A DNA stretch of 64,000 nt from contig CAXXRA010000003.1 in the NCBI GenBank assembly GCA_963663975.2, forward strand, positions 62,001-126,000, in the 5' to 3' direction. The DNA is from JANQRX01 sp963663975. GTDB taxonomy: Bacteria; Pseudomonadota; Alphaproteobacteria; Rhizobiales; Kaistiaceae. Shown here piece by piece: positions 1 to 8,295 of the stretch (positions within the stretch are counted from its first letter, which is position 1; the number at the start of each line of letters is the position of its first letter). A model generated the notes under the pieces. That model was not told the origin of the DNA. It worked only from the letters and a program-made list of their open reading frames with translations, and did no database searches. The position numbers and the translations under genes are program-made.

Positions 1-1224
1 CCCGCCGGCTTTGGCGACCGCTTCGGTATAGGGTGTTGCACCGGCCAGCACCTCACCGCCACCGCTCAGGGCGCGGTCGAGCACATCTTCGGCCGATGAC
101 TGGCTGGGGGTCGCGGCAAGCTGGATTTTCCAACCGGGTTGCGCCGGCGGACTTTGAACGGTCGCCTCGATTTCATCGTCAGGGGCGGCATCGCCCTGGT
201 CCACCGCGTCGAGCGCGAAGGCCGAATTGGCCCCGACCAGCGTGGCCGCGGCAACCGCGCCGTTGGGGCCGCCGACGGTGCCCGTCGGACGCATACGCGG
301 CAGGGGATACTCATTGGCGGCGACCATGCGCATGGTGCCCGAACCGCCGGCCGGGCCGCCAGGTACGAGCGCAACGGTGCGCATGCCACGCGATGCTCGG
401 GGCAGGTGCTTGTTGAGCAACCCGGCCATCCGGTTGTCACGCGCCTTGCCGGTGTCGCCGCCCAGGACCACCGCAACGACGTAGCGATTGTCGTGCTTGA
501 CCGAGGTCACCAGATTGAACCCCGATGCCCTGGTGTAGCCGGTCTTGATGCCGTCGACGCCCGCAACCCGGCCAATCATCCGGTTGTGGTTGCTGTAACG
601 GCGACCTTTGTAGGTGAAGCTCGGCGTCTTGAAATAGTGGAAATATTCCGGGTAGTGATCCCTCAGCGCCAGCCCCAGCAACGCCATATCCCTGGCGGTG
701 GTGATCTGCCTCTTGTTGGGGAGCCCGGAGGCGTTGCGGAAGGTCGTGTTCGACATGCCCAGGCTGCGGGCCTTCTTTGTCATGCGGGTGGCGAATTGGC
801 TTTCGGTTCCGGCGATATGCTCGGCAACCGCGGTGGCGACGTCGTTGGCCGATTTGGTGACCAACGCCAGAATGGCGTCCTTGACCCTGATGGGCTGGCC
901 TTTCTTGAGACCCAATTTGGACGGGGCCTGGCCGGCGGCGCGCGCCGAAAAACGGATCCTCGAGTTCAGCCCGATCTTGCCGCGTTCGATCGCCTCGAAC
1001 ACCATGTAAAGCGTCATCATTTTGGTCAAGGACGCCGGATAACGGGTTGCGTCGGCGTTGCTGGAGTAGAGGGTCTTGCCGGTCTTGGCATCCACCACGA
1101 TGGCGGCGTTGGGTGAGGCGACCGCAGCGGCCGGTCCGACCGCCAGGCCGGCGGCCATCGTCATGACGGCGAGCAGGCCTGTCCAGCGCCTGAATCCGAG
1201 GATCGTGCCCGACCGTTCGATCAT
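1..1224 (-). CDS. D-alanyl-D-alanine carboxypeptidase with SPOR-like tail (3' end cut by window)
   Basis: Periplasmic penicillin-binding carboxypeptidase that trims the terminal D-Ala of peptidoglycan stem peptides. All three active-site boxes are visible: SLTK (Ser65, Lys68), SAN (Ser125, Asn127) and KTG (227-229). A signal peptide spans about residues 10-37 (cleavage near AVA-SPN). After the catalytic domain comes a low-complexity Ala/Gly linker, then the start of what looks like a SPOR domain (PGWKIQLAATPSQ), which in this family targets septal peptidoglycan. The C-terminus lies outside the window. The start chosen is the ATG that opens MIERSGTILGFRRW; another ATG five bases upstream is out of frame. 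Divergent from clpS. Confidence 0.9.
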   Translation of the reverse strand, partial: MIERSGTILGFRRWTGLLAVMTMAAGLAVGPAAAVASPNAAIVVDAKTGKTLYSSNADATRYPASLTKMMTLYMVFEAIERGKIGLNSRIRFSARAAGQAPSKLGLKKGQPIRVKDAILALVTKSANDVATAVAEHIAGTESQFATRMTKKARSLGMSNTTFRNASGLPNKRQITTARDMALLGLALRDHYPEYFHYFKTPSFTYKGRRYSNHNRMIGRVAGVDGIKTGYTRASGFNLVTSVKHDNRYVVAVVLGGDTGKARDNRMAGLLNKHLPRASRGMRTVALVPGGPAGGSGTMRMVAANEYPLPRMRPTGTVGGPNGAVAAATLVGANSAFALDAVDQGDAAPDDEIEATVQSPPAQPGWKIQLAATPSQSSAEDVLDRALSGGGEVLAGATPYTEAVAKAGG

Positions 1225-1693
1225 CCATGAAGCTCCGCATCATGCAGGCGCAAGAACGGGCGCCAGTGTCGTTACAAGCTCAGCCTCGCGAATCGCGGGA
1301 CAACCGCATACCCGGGACTCATTTCGCGCACGAAATCGACCGAAATCAGGCATGTGGCTCGACGACGCGTCCTTGAATCGCCGCTGGCCGGTTCGGGCAG
1401 GGACATTATGGGAGCGAAGTTACCTTTCCGTAAAGCATGATCACGGCTTGGAGGTGACGAAGTCGCGACGCGTTGCAGATGGATCACACCCCGATCGGCC
1501 ACCGTCGCAGTTTGTTGGTGGCGCATATTCAAATGCGGCCATCGGCGACCTAGATAAGATGCTTCGGAGAGGCCGCCCGCGCCTTCGAAATCGCCGTTCA
1601 ACATCCGATCAAGCGGAAATTGATGTCGGGCGCATTGCGCCAGCGGCAATTTGGCGTCAGGATTCAATGTCTGGTCGTGCTGTTGAATTGCAA
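1225..1693. other. Divergent intergenic region, no gene seen
   Basis: About 470 bases between the divergently read carboxypeptidase and clpS genes. It must hold both promoters. I see no convincing ORF, RNA gene or repeat. An open frame runs through into clpS but its codons before the clpS start look non-coding. Confidence 0.6.
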
Positions 1694-2032
1694 ATGATGA
1701 GCGAACCCAAGCGCCCCGGATTTGACGATGACGGTGACACTGAAGTCGGCGTCGTTACCAAGACCCGGCCAAAGACCAAGCGGCCGAGCCTGTATCGCGT
1801 CCTTCTGTTGAACGACGACTATACGCCGATGGAGTTCGTGGTGGTGGTGTTGCAACGCTTTTTCAGCAAGGGACCCGAGGATGCGAGCCAGATCATGTTG
1901 CATGTCCACCGCCACGGTGTGGGCGAATGTGGCGTGTATACTTACGAGATCGCCGAGACCAAGGTCACTCAGGTCATGGATTTTGCCCGCAAGCACCAGC
2001 ATCCGCTGCAATGCGTGATGGAAAAGAAGTGA
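1694..2032 (+). CDS. clpS: ATP-dependent Clp protease adaptor ClpS
   Basis: Small cytoplasmic adaptor (112 aa) that delivers N-degron substrates to ClpAP. The core LYRVLLLNDDYTPMEFVV and the MLHVHRHG helix with GVYTYEIAETKV are the family's conserved peptide-binding fold. The acidic and basic N-terminal extension (about 30 aa) is typical and variable. Two adjacent ATGs (1694, 1697) can start it. clpA follows after 9 bases, so the adaptor and its unfoldase are co-transcribed, the usual alphaproteobacterial order. Confidence 0.95.
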   Translation: MMSEPKRPGFDDDGDTEVGVVTKTRPKTKRPSLYRVLLLNDDYTPMEFVVVVLQRFFSKGPEDASQIMLHVHRHGVGECGVYTYEIAETKVTQVMDFARKHQHPLQCVMEKK

Positions 2033-2041
2033 GGAGCGCCC

Positions 2042-4486
2042 GTGCCGTCATTTTCACGCAGCCTTGAGAAGGCTCTGCATCAGGCGCTGTCCTTCGCCAG
2101 CGAGCGGAACCAGGAATACGCCACGCTCGAGCACCTGCTGCTGGCACTGGTCGACGACCAGGACGCGGCAGCGGTCATGCGCGCCTGCGGCGTCGATCTC
2201 GACATGATCCGCAGAAACCTGATCGATTACATCGACACCGAATTGACCAATCCGGGCGCCAGTGCGGAGGAGGATTCCAAACCGACCGCCGGCTTCCAGC
2301 GGGTGATCCAGCGCGCCGTCATTCACGTGCAGTCGTCGGGCCGCGAGGAAGTGACGGGCGCCAACGTGCTGGTGGCAATCTTCGCCGAGCGCGAGAGCCA
2401 TGCGGCCTATTTCCTGCAGGAGCAGGACATGACCCGCTACGACGCGGTCAACTACATCAGCCACGGCATCGCCAAGCGGACCGGAATGTCGGAACCACGA
2501 CCGGTGCACGGGGTCGATGAGGATGCTGCAACCGTCGAGGGGCGCGAGGATACCAAGAAGAAGACCGACGCGCTCGATGCCTATTGCGTCAATCTCAACG
2601 AGAAGGCGCGGAAAGGAAAAATCGACCCGCTGATCGGGCGCGACAGCGAGATCGACCGGACCATCCAGATTCTATGCCGCCGCCAGAAGAACAATCCGCT
2701 GTTCGTCGGCGAACCGGGCGTCGGCAAGACGGCGATTGCCGAGGGACTCGCCAAGCGCATTGTCGAAGGCGAGGTTCCCGAGGTGTTGAAGGACGCCACC
2801 GTCTTTACCCTGGACATGGGCACGCTTCTGGCCGGTACCCGCTATCGCGGCGATTTCGAGGAGCGGCTCAAGCAGGTCCTCAAGGAAATCGAGGAATTTC
2901 CCGGCGCCATCATGTTCATCGACGAGATCCACACCGTGATCGGCGCCGGTGCGACCTCGGGCGGGGCCATGGACGCCTCCAATCTCCTCAAGCCGGCGCT
3001 GGCGTCCGGTACGGTTCGCTGCATCGGCTCAACCACCTACAAGGAGTACCGCCAGTTCTTCGAGAAGGACCGGGCGCTGGTGCGGCGGTTCCAGAAGATC
3101 GACATCAACGAGCCGACGATCGCCGACGCAATCGAAATTCTCAAAGGCCTGAAGCCGTATTTCGAGAAGTATCACAAGGTTCGCTACACCAATGATGCGA
3201 TCAAGACCGCGGTCGAATTGTCGGCGCGCCACATCAACGACCGCAAATTGCCCGACAAGGCGATCGACGTGATCGACGAATCCGGCGCCTCGCAGATGCT
3301 GGTGCCGGAATCACGCCGTCGCAAGACGATCGGGGTCAAGGAAATCGAGGGCACGGTCGCGACCATGGCCCGTATCCCGCCCAAGTCGGTGTCGAAGGAC
3401 GACGCGGAGGTGCTGAGACATCTCGATGCGTCCCTCAAGCGCGTGGTCTACGGACAGGACGAGGCAATCGATCGGATTACCTCGGCGATCAAACTCGCCC
3501 GAGCCGGCCTGCGCGAGCCTGAAAAGCCGATCGGCAGCTATTTGTTCTCGGGCCCAACCGGCGTCGGCAAGACCGAGGTGGCCCGCCAATTGGCGTTGTC
3601 GATGGGGGTCGAATTACTGCGCTTCGACATGTCGGAATATATGGAGCGCCACACCGCATCGCGGCTGATCGGGGCGCCGCCAGGCTATGTCGGCTTCGAT
3701 CAGGGCGGCCTGCTGACCGACGGCGTCGATCAGCATCCTCACTGCGTGGTGTTGCTCGACGAAGTCGAAAAGGCCCATCCCGATCTGTTCAACGTGCTCT
3801 TACAGATCATGGATCACGGCAAACTGACCGACCACAATGGCAAGCAGGTCGACTTCCGCAACGTGATCCTGATCATGACCACCAACGCCGGCGCAGCCGA
3901 CCTGGCGAAACCGGCGATTGGCTTCGGCAAGTCGGTGCGCGAAGGCGATGACTTGGCGGCCATCGAGCGCATGTTTGCGCCGGAGTTCCGCAACCGCCTC
4001 GACGCCGTGGTTGGCTTTGCCGCTCTCAAGCCTGAGATCGTCGCGCAGGTGGTGCAGAAATTCGTGATGCAGCTTGAAGCCCAGCTCGCCGACCGTGGCG
4101 TCACCTTCGACCTCGCGCCGGAGGCGGTCACATGGCTGTCCGAGAAGGGTTATGACGAACGCATGGGCGCGCGGCCGCTGGCCCGGGTCATCCAGGAGAC
4201 CATCAAACAGCCGCTCGCCGACGAAGTGCTGTTCGGCAAGTTGAAGAAGGGCGGGACCGTCAAGGTCACCGTCGAAAAGGACGGCAAGGGGCTTCGTCTG
4301 GAGCCGATTGCCGATGGTCCGGTCAAACCCAAGGCGGAGCCACTGCCCAAGAAACGGACCAAATCGGCGACCCGCCGCAAGCCCAAATCGGGCCGCAAAG
4401 CCGCCGCTTCCAAATCCAGGGGCGGTGATGGCGGCAAGGCCGGACTGGTGCCCAAAGTTCCGCTGAGGACCGACTCGGACAGCTGA
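2042..4486 (+). CDS. clpA: ATP-dependent Clp protease ATP-binding subunit ClpA
   Basis: AAA+ unfoldase (814 aa) that partners ClpP and is directed by ClpS. In order: Clp_N repeat domain (residues 1-145), first AAA+ module with Walker A GEPGVGKT and FIDEIHTVIGAGA, second AAA+ module with Walker A GPTGVGKT and the DEVEKAHPDLFN Walker B region, then the C-terminal ClpB-D2 small domain. The start is GTG with a GAGGAG ribosome-binding site inside the clpS tail. An unusual lysine/arginine-rich tail of about 55 residues follows the conserved domain and ends in LRTDSDS; such tails are not part of E. coli ClpA. Confidence 0.95.
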   Translation: MPSFSRSLEKALHQALSFASERNQEYATLEHLLLALVDDQDAAAVMRACGVDLDMIRRNLIDYIDTELTNPGASAEEDSKPTAGFQRVIQRAVIHVQSSGREEVTGANVLVAIFAERESHAAYFLQEQDMTRYDAVNYISHGIAKRTGMSEPRPVHGVDEDAATVEGREDTKKKTDALDAYCVNLNEKARKGKIDPLIGRDSEIDRTIQILCRRQKNNPLFVGEPGVGKTAIAEGLAKRIVEGEVPEVLKDATVFTLDMGTLLAGTRYRGDFEERLKQVLKEIEEFPGAIMFIDEIHTVIGAGATSGGAMDASNLLKPALASGTVRCIGSTTYKEYRQFFEKDRALVRRFQKIDINEPTIADAIEILKGLKPYFEKYHKVRYTNDAIKTAVELSARHINDRKLPDKAIDVIDESGASQMLVPESRRRKTIGVKEIEGTVATMARIPPKSVSKDDAEVLRHLDASLKRVVYGQDEAIDRITSAIKLARAGLREPEKPIGSYLFSGPTGVGKTEVARQLALSMGVELLRFDMSEYMERHTASRLIGAPPGYVGFDQGGLLTDGVDQHPHCVVLLDEVEKAHPDLFNVLLQIMDHGKLTDHNGKQVDFRNVILIMTTNAGAADLAKPAIGFGKSVREGDDLAAIERMFAPEFRNRLDAVVGFAALKPEIVAQVVQKFVMQLEAQLADRGVTFDLAPEAVTWLSEKGYDERMGARPLARVIQETIKQPLADEVLFGKLKKGGTVKVTVEKDGKGLRLEPIADGPVKPKAEPLPKKRTKSATRRKPKSGRKAAASKSRGGDGGKAGLVPKVPLRTDSDS

Positions 4487-4534
4487 GGCTGCCAGCCGAT
4501 TGGTATCGGAGCAGTCTGGCGTCCCAGACCCAGC

Positions 4535-4554
4535 CGGCCCGCGAATGCGGGCCG
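4535..4554. terminator. Hairpin downstream of clpA
   Basis: An 8-bp perfect GC-rich stem with a four-base loop (GAAT), 50 bases after the clpA stop. No T-run follows, so it would be a weak or Rho-assisted terminator at best. Confidence 0.35.
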
Positions 4555-4605
4555 CCGTTGGTCTTGGCACCTATATGCCGGCGGGTGGGAGTCGTCTAGC
4601 GCATC

Positions 4606-4798
4606 AAAAACGGCTTGACGAGCACGCCCCGTCCGATGGCTCTGTCTCGACAAGGGGGCGACTGCACCAAGCGCATTTTGCGCGGCGGCTCGTGGTTCGA
4701 ATGGTCGAGCCTCCGATCAGCCTCCCGCTCTGGGAGCTGGCGCGGCTACCGTGACAAAGACAACGGGCATCCGTGTCGCTCGAACGCTCACCCCTTGA
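4606..4798 (+). pseudogene. Fossil of a formylglycine-generating enzyme / sulfatase-modifying factor C-terminus
   Basis: Three successive reading frames give the ordered C-terminal landmarks of the FGE-sulfatase family: APSDGSVSTRG in one frame, then GDCTKRILRGGSWFEW...LRSASR in the next, then GIRVARTLTP and a stop (4796-4798) in the third. The family normally reads ...APSDGS..W..GDC..RVLRGGSW....LRSA.R......GFRVARTL. At least two frameshifts separate the pieces and the N-terminal two thirds is absent. FGE converts Cys to formylglycine in sulfatases; no sulfatase is present here. It lies just left of an IS. Confidence 0.7.
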
Positions 4799-4905
4799 AT
4801 CTTTACTCCTTCACATTCGGGGGTCCGGGCAGGCGCGGCAGCGATGTCGCCTTTTCACCCGAAAGCCGCCGTCAGCGAGCGGGTCTGCCACGGCAGCTGC
4901 GTGCC

Positions 4906-6490
4906 GATTTTGTTGATTTAGTTGGGCTTGATCGGTGGCGGTTGGCGTGATTCCGTCCTTTGAGTGATTTGCTCGTGGGATGGATGCGATGATGGGACTG
5001 CAGGCGGCACCGGAACGGCTTTTCTACGACTTCTGCCTTGAGGATCACGTTCCGGAAGATCACCAGCTGAGGCAGATCGATCGGTTTCTCGATCTGGGCG
5101 ATCTGCGGGTCAAGCTGAAGCCGTTCTACAGTACCATTGGTCGGCCTTCGGTTGATCCAGAGCTGATGATCCGGATGCTGATTGTCGGCTACTGCTTCGC
5201 CATCCGCTCGGAGCGGCGGCTATGCGAGGAGGTCCATCTCAATCTTGCCTATCGCTGGTTCTGTCGCCTGGGTCTCGATGGCAGCGTGCCAGACCATTCG
5301 ACCTTCTCGCTCAATCGCAATGGCCGCTTCCGGCAGAGTGGTCTTCTGCGTCATGTATTCGAGACGGTGGTGCGCCGCTGCATGTCGGAAGGCCTTGTCG
5401 GCGGGGAAGGCTTTGCCGTCGATGCCAGCCTGATCCAGGCCGATGCCAACAAGCAGCGCTCGGTGCCAGGCCAGGAATGGAGCTTGGAGAATATTCCTGC
5501 TGACGCCACACAGGCGGTCCGGGATTATCTGGCCACGCTCAATGATGCCGCCTTCGGAGCAGCCAGCAGCGTGACACCGAAGTTCGTCTCCCCGTCCGAC
5601 CCGGCAGCTCAATGGACCGGCGCCCAGCGCGGTCCGGCCTTCTTTGCCTATGCCGACAACTATCTGGCCGATACCGACCATGGGATCATCGTCGATGTCG
5701 AGGCGACCCGTGCCATCCGGCAGGCCGAGGTGGGAGCAGCCCGCACCATGATCGACCGAGTTGAAGAGCGCTTTGGCCTCAAGCCAAAACGGCTGGCCGG
5801 CGACAGTGCCTATGGGGCGGCACCGATGCTGGCCTGGCTGGTCAAGGACAGAGGCATCGCTCCGCACATCCCGGTGTTCGACAAATCAAAGCGCGACGAT
5901 GGCACCTTCTCCAGAGCCGACTTCCAGTGGCAGGAGGATAATAATGTCTATGTATGCCCGGCGGGAAAGACGCTTAAGTCATCGGGCCGCCTGAACAGTG
6001 ACAACACCTACCGATATCTGGCCAGCACCTATGACTGCGGCCCTTGCCCGTTAAAAAAGCGGTGCTGCCCCAAGACGCCGCAGCGCAAGATTCCCGCGAC
6101 ATCAACGAGGATGCTCGCGATGTCGCCAGGGCGCTCTACGACACGCCCGCCTTCAACCAGTCGCGTCGCGACCGCAAAAAGGTCGAGATGCTGTTTGCCC
6201 ACCTCAAGCGCATTCTGAAGCTCGGTCGATTGCGCTTGCGCGGGCCGCGCGGGGCCCAGGATGAGTTCCTCCTCGCTGCTACGGCCCAGAACCTGAGAAG
6301 GCTCGCCAAACTCAGACCGATACCGCCGCCGACCCTCCAACCAGCATGACAGGAACAATGCCCATCAGCCGATAAACGCGCATCCAGATCATCCCGCCAC
6401 GGGCGAACGCCCAGGCGGGACCGAAAAAGTCCGCTTCTAATAAGTGCGGACACCGGAAGCGCAACGACGGCCGACTAAATCAACAAAATC
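4906..6490 (+). mobile_element. IS1182/IS5-superfamily insertion sequence with 17-bp inverted ends and 4-bp target duplication
   Basis: Ends are perfect 17-bp inverted repeats: GATTTTGTTGATTTAGT at 4906-4922 and its complement at 6474-6490. TGCC occurs directly outside both ends (4902-4905 and 6491-6494), consistent with a 4-bp target-site duplication. The element is about 1585 bp and carries a single transposase gene broken by one frameshift. Inserted between the FGE fossil and the fusion methyltransferase gene. Confidence 0.85.
4980..6349 (+). pseudogene. Transposase of the IS1182/IS5-type element, frameshifted
   Basis: N-terminal DUF772-type domain (FYDFCLEDHVPEDHQLRQID..., GRPSVDPELMIRMLIVGYC) and DDE-type catalytic region (FAVDASLIQADANKQ; KRLAGDSAYGAAPMLAWL). 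The reading frame fails after QRKIP near 6085-6095, and the remaining family sequence (RDINEDARDVARAL...QNLRRLAKL) continues in another frame to 6349. One missing C in the run at ATTCCCGCGAC would explain it. This makes it either a natural pseudogene or a base-calling error in a homopolymer. Confidence 0.8.
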
Positions 6491-6637
6491 TGCCAAAAGC
6501 CGCCATTAGCAGCTTACCAAGCAATACACGATCAGATGCCGGTGGTGGGAGCCGTCCACTGCATCACAAACGGACACGCGAGGATGGGTGCAATTGTCCT
6601 GCCAAACATACAAAATCAATACTGAGGGATTTAAGGA

Positions 6638-7525
6638 ATGGCGCGACGGCGACAAGAGATCGAGGCGTTCGTGCGGCACCTCGTCGTCGAAGTCGAGGCC
6701 GCCGAGGCGGCGGGGATGACTGCGCCCCAAGCCATCGCCGATCATTTCAACGCCAAGGGCGTCACCACCCGCAAGGGCCGGCGCTGGACCGGCGCGACCG
6801 TGGCCAAATTCCTCAGCAGCCCGGGCGCCAAGCGCTACCGTTCGGGTGGGAAAGCGGGGCGCACGGTGGAGCCGAAGGGCAATCCTGACAAGGCGTCCAA
6901 CGCGCTCGATAAAGCACGATTGCGGCGCATTTCGGAATTAACCATCGGCCATTATGACCGGACGGCCGAAGATTACTGGGACGGCACTCGAAATCACGAT
7001 GTCAGCCAGAACTATGAGGCGCTCTTGGAAGCGATCGAGGGCGATCCCCCCTATGCCATCCTCGACTTGGGTTGTGGGCCCGGACGAGACTTGCGTTATT
7101 TCCGGTCGTTGGGCCATGACGCCACGGGCCTGGACGGGTCGATGGAGTTCGTCACCATGGCGCGCCGCTATTCCGGGTGCGACGTTCTGCACCAGGATTT
7201 TCTCGCGATGGTATTGCCGGAAAGCCATTTTGACGGCGTGTTCGCGAATGCGTCGCTATTCCATGTGCCGAGCCAGGAATTGCCGAGGGTTTTGCTTGAA
7301 CTCTCCACAACCTTAAAGTCACAGGGCCTCCTGTTCTGCTCAAACCCGCGAGGAAACAACGAAGAAGGTTTAAGCGATGACCGCTACAGCTGCTTCTTCG
7401 ATCTCGACACCTGGCGCAATTACGTCACCGCTGCCGGGTTCTTCGAGGTGCAGTGTTACTTCCGCCCACCGGGGCTCCCGTGCTACAAGCAGCCGTGGCT
7501 CGTGACCGTTTGGCGCAAAGGCTAA
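6638..7525 (+). CDS. Recombinase-type DNA-binding segment fused to a class I SAM-dependent methyltransferase
   Basis: Two parts in one 295-aa frame. Residues 1-70 (QAIADHFNAKGVTTRKGRRW, then TGATVAKFL) resemble the helix-turn-helix 'recombinase' domain downstream of the catalytic part of large serine recombinases. Residues 100-295 are a Rossmann methyltransferase: motif I ILDLGCGPGRDLRYF, the acidic-residue loop TGLDGS, motif around FDGVFANASLFHVP, and C-terminal YFRPPGLP.. typical of small-molecule or protein methyltransferases of unknown substrate. Homologues usually start near SELTIGHYDRTAEDYWDGTR, so the fusion is probably secondary. Substrate unknown; DNA targeting is only an inference. 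Confidence 0.75.
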   Translation: MARRRQEIEAFVRHLVVEVEAAEAAGMTAPQAIADHFNAKGVTTRKGRRWTGATVAKFLSSPGAKRYRSGGKAGRTVEPKGNPDKASNALDKARLRRISELTIGHYDRTAEDYWDGTRNHDVSQNYEALLEAIEGDPPYAILDLGCGPGRDLRYFRSLGHDATGLDGSMEFVTMARRYSGCDVLHQDFLAMVLPESHFDGVFANASLFHVPSQELPRVLLELSTTLKSQGLLFCSNPRGNNEEGLSDDRYSCFFDLDTWRNYVTAAGFFEVQCYFRPPGLPCYKQPWLVTVWRKG

Positions 7526-7569
7526 CCGCCGTTCTGGCGGCAGACGGCCCGATTGGCTAATGTGTCGCC

Positions 7570-7728
7570 ATGTCTTTCCTCCTGCGCAATATCGCCCGCT
7601 ACGCGGCACAAAAACTAGCGGCACTCGTTTCCCTGGGGGTTGTCTACTGGCTCGCACGTCGAACAAAGGGGTTGGGAGGAGCCATCTGGGGAATCCCGAT
7701 TCAAACAAGGAGAAACAGATATGGGTGA
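7570..7728 (+). CDS. Small putative membrane peptide (52 aa)
   Basis: Short frame MSFLLRNIARYAAQKLAAL followed by VSLGVVYWLARRTKG. One amphipathic-to-hydrophobic helix could insert in the membrane, with a basic C-terminus. Its stop codon (7726-7728) overlaps the start of the next small gene by 8 bases, which suggests translational coupling. No family is recognised. Being short, it could be a chance frame. Confidence 0.4.
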   Translation: MSFLLRNIARYAAQKLAALVSLGVVYWLARRTKGLGGAIWGIPIQTRRNRYG

Positions 7729-7825
7729 TAAGGGAAAAAAAGACAAAGGCAAGAGGGAACAACAGAAAAAAGACCAGCGTGATCTAAAGGAAAAACGAAA
7801 ACAGAAAAAAGAAAAGAAGAAATAA
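7721..7825 (+). CDS. Lysine-rich micro-protein (34 aa)
   Basis: The protein opens MGDKGKKDKGKREQQKKD and is more than half Lys/Arg/Gln/Glu with no hydrophobic core, so it is probably disordered and nucleic-acid binding. A clear AAGGAG ribosome-binding site sits 8 bases before the ATG, which argues for real translation. Very similar tiny lysine-rich proteins occur widely in proteobacteria as hypothetical proteins. Overlaps the end of the preceding 52-aa frame. Function unknown. Confidence 0.6.
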   Translation: MGDKGKKDKGKREQQKKDQRDLKEKRKQKKEKKK

Positions 7826-7893
7826 ATGCCCAGTAGCTCTGCTCGTCTGCCGTTTTTTACTCTGTTTGAAAAAGGGGCCGCTGGATTCACAGA

Positions 7894-7971
7894 TCAAGTG
7901 CAACACCTGAGGTGAGTGAGGAAGGCCTCGGCGGGGGTTAGGAAACCTGATCCCTTCTCAAAGGTCTGCTC
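7894..7971 (-). pseudogene. C-terminal remnant of an IS30-type transposase
   Basis: The last 25 codons before a stop read ...KGSGFLTPAEAFLTHLRCCT, resembling the closing block of IS30-family transposases (R-x-R-K-x-LGF-TPAE-x-F). Nothing upstream on the same strand continues the family, so this is at most a fossil end. Confidence 0.4.
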
Positions 7972-8284
7972 GCTGTGCGCGCCTGAGTGAGGGCAATATC
8001 GCCTTGGGGTCACGAACTGCCGTCGGCGAACGCGGCGGCGATGTCGCCCCCTCCTCCGATAACGGACATGTTCATCAAGCTCGATAACGGCAGAAAGTGC
8101 CAAAAGGCGACATTGGCGGGTCCTCTCCAGAGGCGCATCGCGGTGAAGAGACGTTCCGAGGCCTCGCGTTTGGTTTTCCGGCAAGACTGCAACGGGCTGA
8201 ACATGGCTGTGGCGTGTAACCTGTGTAGTATCCGGGTGATAAGAAACTTCATCGACATGCAAATCGTTTGAGAAATAACCACAT
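7972..8284. other. Non-coding stretch upstream of the licC-like gene
   Basis: About 310 bases with no supported gene on either strand. Presumably contains the promoter of the licC/licD-like pair and more remains of the IS30-type insertion. Confidence 0.5.
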
Positions 8285-8295
8285 ATGAAGCGATA

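Noticed and set aside
437..1243. Long arginine-rich open frames antisense or out of frame over the carboxypeptidase gene
   Set aside because: Composition (Arg/Gly/Pro/Gln) is typical of GC-rich shadow frames; the true gene with SxxK/SxN/KTG motifs uses another frame.
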